Below, piece after piece: positions 11,223 through 21,372 of a stretch of DNA of 64,000 nucleotides (position 1 is its first letter; the number at the start of each line of letters is the position of its first letter). Made by a program: the position numbers and the translations under genes. The notes under the pieces are model-generated. The model saw only the letters and a list, made by a program, of their open reading frames with translations. It ran no database searches and was not told the DNA's origin. Source of the DNA: Liolophura sinensis (lineage: Eukaryota; Mollusca; Polyplacophora; Chitonida; Chitonidae); the NCBI RefSeq assembly GCF_032854445.1, contig NC_088300.1:59618984-59682983 (forward strand). The letters run 5' to 3'.

Positions 11223-11223
11223 A

Positions 11224-11431
11224 TTTATTTTATTCATTTGACTGGTGCTTTACGCTTCACGCAATGTAGTATTTCACATGCGACGGCTGCCAGCATTATG
11301 ATGGGAGGAAACTCGACAGAACTCGTGGAAAATTCACGACCGTGCACAGGTTGCTGGAAGACCTACTCAGATACGACTGGAAAGGATGCAAGTGAGACCG
11401 GGTTAGGGTCTTAACTAAAAAGGCCACCGGG
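11224..11431 (-). mobile_element. SINE-A, strongly diverged
   Basis: On the minus strand it ends in the ATTTATTTTATTC-type tail at the 11224 side and keeps TTTACGC, GGCTGCCAGCATTATGATGGG and the AGGCCACCGGG-like head edge at 11431. Many substitutions make it an old copy. The following 11432-11994 holds nothing recognisable. Confidence 0.65.
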
Positions 11432-11994
11432 ATGGTCAGCGTCATTTATCTTCCTTCCATGTCTAAGGTAGATAGGAAAACTCTCCAAAGCGTTCTCAGT
11501 TAACAACGGGCATTTATCATACATAACAACATGGGAGTGACCAGACTCTGAGGTACCCTTACAGGTCAACCCCCAAACCCTTTTTCCTTCCTCACTCTGC
11601 TTGAGAAAAAATTTATTTATACTTACAATTGTTTATTTACTTAACTATTAGTAACAGTTGCTGGTTTCAGGTATAAACTTGTTCTTTAATTACAAACACT
11701 TACTGATTAGTCAAATGCACGTGTGGAAAGTTAATCCCCACACTTAATCTACTTAACTATACATGTTAACAAGCTGGACACAGCTGACTACCCAGTTTAT
11801 AGTTTGATGTAACTATTCGTATGACACATGTCCTTTACAACTATTTTACATATACATTACACTTGACGACTACATGTGTGTAAACAGCTAGTCTGTAACT
11901 AGTTTACTAGGAGTGTACACGAATTATTAGGATGATCAGTACATAGCTGGTCATACAAGTATGAGCTGGACATGAGATCTGTCAAATACGGCTC

Positions 11995-13060
11995 CATGAT
12001 GTGCTTCGCTAATCAACGCCTAGCAAATTCAGCTGCATGATGTGTTTTGCTAACAAACGTCCATCAAATACAGCTGCATGATGTGTTTTGCTAACAAACG
12101 TCCATCAAATACAGCTGCATGATGTGTTTTGCTAATCAACGCCTAGCAAATACAGCTGCATGATGTGTTTTGCTAACAAACGTCCATCAAATACAGCTGC
12201 ATGATGTGTTTTGCTAATCAACGCCTAGCAAATACAGCTGCATGATGTGTTTTGCTAACAAACGTCCATCAAATACAGCTGCATGATGTGTTTTGCTAAT
12301 CAACGCCTAGCAAATACAGCTGCATGATGTGTTTTGCTAATCAACGCCTAGCAAATACAGCTGCATGATGTGTTTTGCTAACAAACGTCCATCAAATACA
12401 GCTGCATGATGTGTTTTGCTAATCAACGCCTAGCAAATACAGCTGCATGATGTGTTTTGCTAACAAACGTCCATCAAATACAGCTGCATGATGTGTTTTG
12501 CTAATCAACGCCTAGCAAATACAGCTGCATGATGTGTTTTGCTAACAAACGTCCATCAAATACAGCTGCATGATGTGTTTTGCTAATCAACGCCTAGCAA
12601 ATACAGCTGCATGATGTGTTTTGCTAATCAACGCCTAGCAAATACAGCTGCATGATGTGTTTTGCTAATCAACGCCTAGCAAATACAGCTGCATGGTGTG
12701 TTTTGCTAACAAACGTCCATCAAATACAGCTGCATGATGTGTTTTGCTAATCAACGCCTAGCAAATACAGCTGCATGATGTGTTTTGCTAACAAACGTCC
12801 AGCAAATACAGCTGCATGATGTGTTTTGCTAATCAACGCCTAGCAAATACAGCTGCATGATGTGTTTTGCTAACAAACGTCCAGCAAATACAGCTGCATG
12901 ATGTGTTTTGCTAATCAACGCCTAGCAAATACAGCTGCATGATGTGTTTTGCTAATCAACGCCTAGCAAATACAGCTGCATGATGTGTTTTGCTAATCAA
13001 CGCCTATCAAATTCAGCTGCATGATGTGTTTTGCTAATCAACATCTATTAAATACAGCTG
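11995..13060. repeat. 41-bp minisatellite, 26 exact units, two alternating variants
   Basis: The array spans 1066 bp = 26 x 41 with no indel. Every unit has the frame CATGATGTGTTTTGCTAA, then a variable middle, then AAATACAGCTG. Variant A has CAAACGTCCATC and variant B has TCAACGCCTAGC. The order I read is B A A B A B A B B A B A B A B B B A B A' B A' B B B' B'', with A' carrying CCAGC and the last units decaying. Each unit has a CAGCTG E-box palindrome. The array ends about 630 bp upstream of the guanylate cyclase start codon. Past 13060, diverged units trail on to about 13300. Confidence 0.95.
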
Positions 13061-13310
13061 ATGAATATTATTAATCAAACTCTGCCCAATACAACTGATG
13101 TATTTCGCTAATCAGCATCTGTTATATACAGGTGATGTTTATTTCAGCAAACCTCTACGACATACAGTTGATGCCCACCTCTATTATATCTAGTCAACGT
13201 GTGTTGACTATTGCTGATCAACTTATATCATATACATGAACTTCTATTATATTCAGGTTATCCACTGATGAGCATCTTATATCGTACACGATATATAAGA
13301 TAGTATTTAC
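13061..13310. repeat. decayed continuation of the 41-bp family
   Basis: Pieces such as GCTAATCAGCATCTGTTATA, GATCAACTTATATCATATACA and ATGAGCATCTTATATCGTAC keep the family rhythm with many changes. Confidence 0.5.
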
Positions 13311-13384
13311 CATAGGATGTAACTATTCTTAAATTACAGTTGTTCAGATATAAGAACCTTTGCGAACCTGGTATTGATTTGTCC

Positions 13385-13687
13385 TGTATCTGAAGGCACT
13401 GGTCAGAGCAGCTGACGAATGACCGGCGCACCAATCACAGCGCTGCCTTATACTGTGACTGCTGGCAGGGGTACCCTCCTCTCTATCACTTTCACTCTCT
13501 GTGCCCGCGCGGACGTGGAGTAGTACCAGAATTGATCACAGAAATTGGGTTTCTATGCGGTTTCAACGACTGTGTTGATGAACCAAAATGAAATAGCATC
13601 AAACTTGCACAGCCGAGAAATCAATCCACTCGTCAGGTGATTGGCACTACCATTATTGAAGCAACAGGGTAAATCTTGACACAGAAA
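13385..13687 (+). promoter_or_regulatory. putative promoter and 5' UTR of the guanylate cyclase
   Basis: GC content rises compared with the flanks. A CCAAT box (CCAATCACAG) is at 13431-13440 and a pyrimidine-rich stretch, CCTCCTCTCTATCACTTTC, lies at about 13475. The start ATG at 13688 has A at -3. No TATA box is convincing. An upstream 5'-UTR exon cannot be excluded. The call rests on position and weak motifs. Confidence 0.35.
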
Positions 13688-15084
13688 ATGCCGATGTCAA
13701 CGCGGCCTAAAGATTCCCCGGCAAACCGCTCACGACGCCTCTTTTCAGCCATGTCGTTTGATTTACGACTGAAAATGTATGGTGTCAGGGAGGGGTCAGG
13801 CTTTCAGGCTAAACTACAACAGAGAGTGCAGATGGTGAAGTTGATTTCTGTGATGTTTCTGCCGATTTCTGCCGTGGTCGTCTTCTCGGCCATGAATCTA
13901 TCGCGTTCCCTGCAGACGTTTAACAACGCCGAGTTGGCCCGCCAGACCGTTCTTCTGAGTCTACGAATGGACCATCTTGTCACCTCCCTTCAGCAGGAGC
14001 GGGGCAGGTCCGCCATGTACCTCAGTTCCGGAGGGGTGAACAGCGGGGCACTGGAAGCAGTCCAGAATATCCGCATAGCCACAGACAACATCGTGAAAAC
14101 TTTCCAACCAAGTCTATTTGCTGATATCATCAGTACAGGCGCAGCTGGCGAAACGATAGACTTTATCAAATATCTCACAGACGAGAGGGAAAAGGTTGAT
14201 AACTGTAGTGTGACATTTCAAGAAGCGATCCAAACATACACTCGTATAATAGCGGCAGTGGTCGCTGAACTGGCTTCCGGGCCAGGATTCTCCACCATTA
14301 ACTCGTTACAGCAGATGTTTGTTGCTGCTAATTCCATCCTGCGTACCACAGACGTGTACGGAATACAAAGGGCCCTTGGATCGTCTTTTTACATAAACTG
14401 TGATATGCAGTTATCGGAGTACGAATGGTACACAAGTCTTACAGGTCAATCTACCGCCCTCGTTGCCTTTGTCAATACCTACGACGCTCTGTCCGGTCAT
14501 CAAATTGCCAAAGAAATTAACGCTTTTGATACAGTTTTCGAAGGCATCAAAAGCTGCATGTGGAATGTGTCCTGTAAGGAATCATGTAGTGTCTTGACTA
14601 CGGAGGAAAGATTTGAGAGGAGTTCCCAGTGGTTTGGTAATATAACTATGCTGGTTGATGCTATAGGTCATGTCCGTGCCAGGTTAAGTGACAGAATAGC
14701 AGAGGAATTGAATAATGTAACGTCTGACGCCAGACAAGAGATGATTATCTATGTGGTAGTCATGCTTGTTATCATCGTGGCATGCATCACGCTTAGTATT
14801 TGGTATGCCTCTTGTATTTATTCGCTGACGTCCAGAATACGGAATTATGCGTGGTCTGTGTCTCAGAAAACCCTTCAACTAGACGCTGAAAAGAAGAAGT
14901 CCGAAAAACTTCTGTATCAAATGTTACCTCGTCAAGTGGTGGACCAGTTACGAGTGAACAACTGTGTCCAAGCGGAACATTTCGACCAGGTGACCATTTT
15001 CTTTAGTGATGTAGTTGGTTTCACAGATCTGTCCAGTGTGAGCACGCCGCTCCAGGTGGTCGATCTGCTCAATAACCTCTACAG
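13688..15084 (+). CDS. NIT-domain receptor guanylate cyclase, exon 1
   Basis: This exon (465 codons plus two bases) encodes the sensor half of a single gene continued at 38187, 39967, 40879 and 44262; the whole protein is about 618 residues. Order: cytoplasmic N-tail; TM1 about 48-68 ([15 protein letters not shown]); NIT domain about 80-330 with the hallmark [16 protein letters not shown] at 101-116 and several N-glycosylation sequons; TM2 about 352-374; a coiled linker with [12 protein letters not shown] at 408-418; then the cyclase start [12 protein letters not shown] with metal ligand D441. NIT domains sense nitrate, nitrite or related nitrogen oxides in bacteria; in animals such cyclases have been linked to nitric-oxide signalling. 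There is no kinase-homology domain and no haem-binding HNOB domain, so it is neither an ANP-type receptor nor classical soluble cyclase. I start at ATG 13688; the frame is open slightly upstream but without another ATG. The exon ends at a GTAAGT donor (15085); if the intron is retained the protein stops two codons later, without catalysis. Confidence 0.93.
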
Positions 15085-16066
15085 GTAAGTCATTTCTCAG
15101 GAAGTCGCTACCAGTTTTATTCCAAAACTTAACGAACTGTATTTTGTGACTAAACCTCAATTCTATACAAACGTTCGTTGTAACTCTCTCAGAAAAGGCT
15201 AAAGGCCAATTTCCAATAAATGTGACAATCACGTCTTCAAAACTAAAATGCTATAATTACGCTGTCTTTCAATGCGTGGAAACTGCTCTGTATTGAGTAA
15301 ATTAACGGTCTTGTTAAATGACGTGGCCGTTTGTAATTATGGCTGTGCTGGTTGGTTCTGGTGGAAAGTAACCAGAAGTGTAAACTACAACTCCTTCAAT
15401 ACTCCCAGTAAGACGATGAATAAAATGAGAATACTGAGTAAATGTCTACAGCAGTCTTGGGTGTATTTTAGAGGGTAAATATAGTTCTGACCATTTCCGC
15501 GATTACACGACCTTGCTCTGGCCGTCACCAATGCCCACTCAATTGCCACGCCGAGATAAAAATAAACTTCCACGGGGTGTGCTCCATGATTCCATTCCAC
15601 TAGATAACCAAGAGTTAATCAACCAATGGATAAAATGTAATGAAAGACGTACAGCTTAGAGAGCAAAACCAGAGCACAGACGACAGATAGTTCAAAATGG
15701 TCACACGCAACCGATGAAATACAGCCTCTTGTCAAGTTTAGGGTTTTATTCTAACTGTTTACGTAAATGGTTAAATAGTAGCAGATTACACGCCCCTAGC
15801 ACCAATGCTTAAGGTAAAAAAATGCAGTGGCAATAGGCCTTGGCAAAATATGAATAGCACCCCTTGTCTATTTCTTTTAGAGACTCGCCTACATTCAGCT
15901 GTCTGTAAAATCAGTCATACTCGCTACCAAAATTGCCTTTAGTGAGTGACACCTAACAACCCAAGGTCTACACATCCATATTTTGGAGGTTCGTGTGAAA
16001 AAAATGAAATTAGAGCACTTTTTCTAATTTGTAATGTTAAACTCCAGAAGCCTTGCTTCGGCACCT

Positions 16067-16196
16067 GGGCCCGGTTTCACGTAGCACTCCTAACGTTACA
16101 TTCACTGAACTATCACGCCAAGGAGTACTGTAGGCATTACGTCATCATGGTAGCTGCGAGTTCGTAATGTTAAGAGAGCTTCGTGAAATTGGGCCC
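16067..16196. mobile_element. MITE-like element with ~33-bp terminal inverted repeats
   Basis: The left end begins GGGCCCGGTTTCACGTAGCA and the right end is its imperfect reverse complement, ending GCTTCGTGAAATTGGGCCC. The arms match at about 26 of 33 positions. At 130 bp it has no coding capacity, as expected for a non-autonomous DNA element. The GGGCCCGTTTCAC start is shared with the element at 37018-37552. Confidence 0.6.
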
Positions 16197-18149
16197 TTGA
16201 AGTTATTACCTCGGGTGATGTGATAATTATTCAGAAACAAGTGGTATGCTGGACAATGGACGTGAAGAGTAACTAAAACCTGTAAATAATTCAAATATGG
16301 CCGTGTTAGAAACAGGGTTTAAAGTGAAGTCGATAGGAGTTTAGGTAACTGGTGTGTCCGCCCGTTCCCCAGCATGTCACTCGTTTTTTAATAATTATGA
16401 CGTCACTCGAGGCAATCAGTTCTTGCCGTCGAAACTGTGATTATTAGAAAATGAATTAGAAAAAGTGTTATAATTTCTTTTTTTTTCCAGGATATAAATT
16501 TTCCACATATCGAGGCGTAGAGCTTGTGTTGTTACGTGTCATTGATTAAAAGCACATTTTTGCAGCAGGTATGACTAATTTTACAAAGAGCTGAATATAT
16601 TCGACTCATTAAAAGAAATAGACTATAATTCAGTGAGATTGTCATATACAGGATACTCTTGGTTTGGTGGACAAATTGTGAGCCTTATAAATTATCAATA
16701 GTACCTAATCCACACAGTTTGACGCATGCAGGATCGCCCAAATGTCCACTAATACTCACCAAAACACACCTGAGTTCCATTTCCGGTGTACAACGCAGGT
16801 GATGGCGCCCCTGCCTTCACCGAATCCTACATCGGTTGAGTCGGTGGCGTGTGTTGTAGCGTCTTAGCGCATGCTACTTAGTACGACTTCCTGAAAATTG
16901 GCTGTGACACTGTGTCGCCCGAAGGCCACTAAATCTGCCACCAGCGGCGAACGTATCCACAAATGGAACTCACCCCTTCAGAGCAAGGCGTCGTTTAACT
17001 GCCTGCGCTTATTCTTTAGAAATTATCGAACCCCATATCGTCTTTCAAATTGAAAAATGCAGCCCATTTCTTCCACCGCTTTCAACACATCCGTTTCGTT
17101 TTTCTCTTTGTTCCGATCGGGGTAATTTCAGGGTACCACAGAGAGAGTAAAATGTATCCATTTCCTAGTTTTCTTCAGAGGGAACATCTTCGTTTACTTG
17201 GGCGCCAGAACCGTGCGCAGCGCTATTGCGCACCTTGGCTTCCGGCCGACATAGCAGACGAGATTAAGTCTGTCATTCACTTATCTCAGTTTGTTGAAAG
17301 TTCATAAATTAGATAAAGTCAGTATAAACCCGTTTAGGAGCAATAGAGATGGCTGTGGTCCTTTTTCTTCATAGGGGAAATATAACATAAAAGACTTACA
17401 GCATAGAGATGAAACCAGAGCAGTCACGAAAGCATGATAGCCTCCATGCTCCTCGCGTTACGTGGGGTAGAACAAACTCTGCGAGACTATGTGATCTAAA
17501 TAGAGTCTTTACAGTACAAGCAGCGAGGAATGTCTGTAGATGGCGTGCCACCTGTATGTCTAAGCAATCAATGACCACTTTGGCGCCAGGAACGTATAAA
17601 ACATGTCATCAAAGATGTGAAACTGCAAAGTAAATAGCTTAAATAAAAGCTAAATAGCTAAATAAATAGAGTCAATTCAGAAAGTTGCGGATAGCTCCTC
17701 CCGAAAGGTACAATCACCCAATTTTTTATGAAAGAAAGTGAACATTAGAGCAGCTGTCGCAAGATTATTATTTTGTAATATATTTTTCTGAAGTCATAAC
17801 ACTTTCTAATGTTTTTAAACGAAGCATGGGAAAGTTCCACTTTAAGGGTATATACAGTTGAATTATAAAAAAAAGATTGTTTGAGATATGAGATATCTTT
17901 TTCTAATTGGATAACAGAATTCATGGAATTCTATTGATTTATTTGTTTGATTGGAAGGCTGGTTAATACCACATTATTGTAGGAAAATATTGTCCGAAGC
18001 ATATTCCCATGTGCGACAAGTGTCAGATACACCCACACGAATTTGTTTTGAGACAACGAAGAAAGTTGAAAAATCACGTGACCCATGGATGGCCGCAACT
18101 GCACATGTAGTGAGTGTATAAAAACGTTACACACAGTGTGCTGGACTTG

Positions 18150-19171
18150 CACTGACTAAAAACCACCAAAGTAATTCCTCGATTGACTCCAGAACAACGC
18201 GAGAGGGCCCTGTGACCCATGCCCAGATTGCCAGGACCTTCGGCTGCTCTCGTGTAACTGTGTCAAACTTGATGCAACGTTACAGACACACAGGGCAGAC
18301 ATCAGACAGGCCAAAAACAGGCAGGCCTAGGGTAACTACGCCCAGAGGAGACGGGTACCAGCTCACTTTACACCTGTGAAGCCGCTTCCTGATAGTGGCG
18401 TCATCGTCAATCAAATGCCTTAGGTCACCGGGTCAGTCGGCAGACCATGTCCAGGAGACTCCTGGCTCACGGAATTAGGGCCTATTGACCAATCAGATGG
18501 CATTTGTTGACAGCCAAACATCGTCGCCAGAGGTTTCGATGTGCTTGAATTGTACGCCGTAGGCAGCGACGTGATTGGCAACGTGTTGTTTTCACGGATG
18601 AAAGCCACTTCTGCCTGTTCCGAGCCGATGACGCACAGCGAGTTTATCGTCGCAGAGGCGAACGAACGGCTGCATCATGCGTCCAGGAGGTGGTACCGTT
18701 TGATGGCGGCAGCGTGATGGTGTGGGGTGGGATTTGTGGAGAGGAACGGACACCACTTGTCATCATCTAAGGGAACCTAACAGCTAAACGTTACGTGGAT
18801 GAAATTCTGCGTCCTGTTGTCCTGCCGTTCCTTCAACAGCAGCCATGTGGTGTCCTGAACCAGCATGACAACGCCAGATCCCATTCAGCTCGACTTGTGC
18901 AGAACTTTTTAGACGCCAACGACGTCAACATCTTGCCGTGGCCTGCACGTTCCCCAGATATGCCCCCTATAGAATCCCTTTGGGACATCATGGGTCGTCG
19001 AGTAAGACAACGGCCACACTTTGCAGCCAAATGACAAGAACTGGCGTTCGCTCTACAAGATAAATCGCAACGAATCCCACGTCATCTCATCAGACGACTG
19101 ACTTTTTCTGTACGTCGGAGAGTTTTTGCATTCATTGAAGCAAGGGGTGGCCACACAGGATATTGATAGGT
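18150..19171 (+). pseudogene. Tc1-like (DD34E) transposase pseudogene
   Basis: An N-terminal helix-turn-helix region (AQIARTFGCSRVTVSNLMQR near 18223-18283) is followed by GRPRVTTP-type linker. The catalytic triad is in place: D in VVFTDESHF (codon 18597), D in NQHDNARSH (codon 18867) and E in DMPPIESLW (codon 18972), with 34 residues between the last two, which is the Tc1 signature. The gene is dead: an in-frame TAA at 18768-18770 sits where the family has Gln (VIIxGNLTA), TGA at 19033 interrupts the end, and frameshifts scatter the first half. Terminal inverted repeats were not resolved, so the outer limits are those of the recognisable coding part. Confidence 0.9.
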
Positions 19172-19478
19172 TTTGATATTGACTGATTTTAAAAATAATC
19201 AGTTTTTTGTATACTCTGCCCATTCTTAACCAAGATGGAATGGCTATTTCGCTACCCCTACTCTGTTTGTTCACTATATAAGCTGATACTGTCTCTCTCG
19301 GCATTCTGAGAACCAGTCAGTTAGTGACAAGTCATTTACTATTAGCGTGATTAGCAGCAGTATAAAGATTTACTTGGCCCGTGTCAGGTAGTGCGTGATA
19401 CAGTGGTAATACTAACTTTACAATAAAGAAGCTACGGGTGGGGTTAAGACTTGTATAATTGTCATCCATTTCAGATAA

Positions 19479-19950
19479 AACTATGATCAATACCTTGTAG
19501 AGTGTGATATAATCAGCATCCTGCACATCGTTTTATGATAAGCATTTTACATATTGTGATATGATCAGTGCCCTCTACATTGTTATATGATCAACAGCCT
19601 AGATTGCGATAAGATCGATATCCTATAGATTCTGATATGATCAGCACCATGTAGTTTGCGGTATGATCAACAGTCTGCAGGTTGTGATATGATCAGCACC
19701 CTGTAGATTGTAATATTATCAGCACCCTGTACATTGTGATATGATCAACACCGTGTAGATTGTGATATGATCAATACCCTGTATATTGTGATATGATCAA
19801 TACCCTGTAGATTGCGATATGATCAATACCTTGTAGATTGTGATATGATCAGCACCCTTCAGATTGTAATATGATCAATGCCCTGTAGATTGTGATATGA
19901 TCAATACCTTGTAGACTGTGATATGATCAGCTTCCTGCACATTGTGATAT
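19479..19950. repeat. 26-bp tandem array, about 18 imperfect copies
   Basis: Unit roughly GATTGTGATATGATCAATAC followed by CCTGTA. Most units carry the palindrome TGATCA. Copies on the left are more diverged than those at 19730-19900. No coding sense. Confidence 0.9.
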
Positions 19951-20984
19951 AAATGCAGAGAATAGCACAAAAAGTAAAACCAGAACAGTGACGACAGTGG
20001 GACAGTCGGCAAATGGTCACACTTAACTGATGAAACACGGCCTTGTTTGTATACCGCAGTTTTACTGTGTTATTTATAGGGTATGGGCTCAATACCTTAC
20101 AGATTATGGTATCGGACGCACAGCTGTGTGCTTTGATCAATGCTTTTTTTTTAAGTCAAAGCAATTGCCTTTTGAAGACTATTTGACTTCATGGCGTGAC
20201 GTAAACAAGCAGCATTAATTATCAACCTCGGTGAAATCGGAATAATAGACAGTTGCGGGTTTTCGCTGTTATTCCAAGGTATGCAAATACTAACATATTT
20301 TTTTTTTCTGAAGTATTTGGAAACTGTGACGGATCCTAAATGATGTACACATGTCTATATGTTTAGCAGTGTGAGGACCTGGGAAATCTTGTGTGAGTGG
20401 ATATCCCAAAAAAGCTACTCATTTGCCTTGAACAAACAGGTTATGTGCGAGCGGGAAGGACTGCCACGTTGATAACGGATGGAGATAGGCTATATACAAC
20501 ACAGAGAATCTTAATATGGAATAACTTATTCATAACATAAGCGAAATTGTTCCTTTGAAGCAACCAGGAAGGTGTGTGTTGTTCATTGATTACAACTTAT
20601 TAATAAATCGTGTGTTTGGTTAATGACAACAAATTTACCGCTATATGTGAGCCCTGGCATAATGATTTATTTATTTATTTGATTGTTCCATAACACAATG
20701 GTTTGCGTGCAATGTTCAGTCACTGTTCAATTAAATGCGCGGTGCCGCCATTCTTAAGATCAAAGAGAATAATATGTTTCAACTCTGCTGATATGAGTAA
20801 TGAATTTTCACTATATTCACCATTTGGCACATAGCACTGACGTCTACGGTAGTCTCTTATAAGCCCACGTATGCTAGTCAACAATAAAAATGAAAACTGT
20901 TGAAAAATACCGACACACATAGGTACGGACATCAGGTTGGATATGTCAAAACTATATACTGGATACAGCTTCATGGTATAAAAA
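19951..20984. other. unannotated stretch of intron 1
   Basis: Nothing supported except a short ATTTATTTATTTATTTGATT piece at 20665-20684, which resembles the SINE-A tail on the minus strand. Confidence 0.4.
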
Positions 20985-20998
20985 TCATATAGAGTTGA

Positions 20999-21358
20999 GT
21001 GAGTGAGTGCTTAGGGTTTAACGTCGTACTTAACAATTTTTCAGTCATATGACAACGAAGGAATCCTTACAGTGCATGTAATGCTAATGTGCCTCATTGT
21101 TGCATGACGGATTTCCACCGCTCTTTTATGTAGTGCTACTTCACTGAGACGACTTACCGAAGGCAAGTAAGCCGCCCCGCCCGAGAAATTATGCTGATAT
21201 AGGTCAACCAGTCACTGCACTATCTCTTGAATGCTGAACACCAAGCAAGGAAGCTATAACTTCCTCTTTTAAGGTCAAAGGTGTGACCCGACCTAGGGGT
21301 GACCCTGGATCTACCGCCCCCGAAGCCGACGCTCCACCAGCGGGGTCACCGGGGTTGG
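20999..21358 (-). mobile_element. SINE-B, full-length
   Basis: A perfect 14-bp target-site duplication, TCATATAGAGTTGA, flanks it (20985-20998 and 21359-21372). On the minus strand the order is a tRNA-like head (GCTGGTGGAGCGTCGGCTTC, then GGGTCACCCC), the body GGGCGGGGCGGCTTACTTGC, and the tail GTTAAGTACGACGTTAAACC with CACTCACTCACTC. The 360-bp length and the clean TSD mark a complete retroposed copy. Confidence 0.92.
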
Positions 21359-21372
21359 TCATATAGAGTTGA

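Noticed and set aside
11995-13060. CRISPR-like array
   Set aside because: Units are contiguous with no unique spacers, and the window is eukaryotic; it is a minisatellite.
17050-17307. 85-codon frame in intron 1
   Set aside because: It has no ATG at its apparent start, no domain and no splice context.
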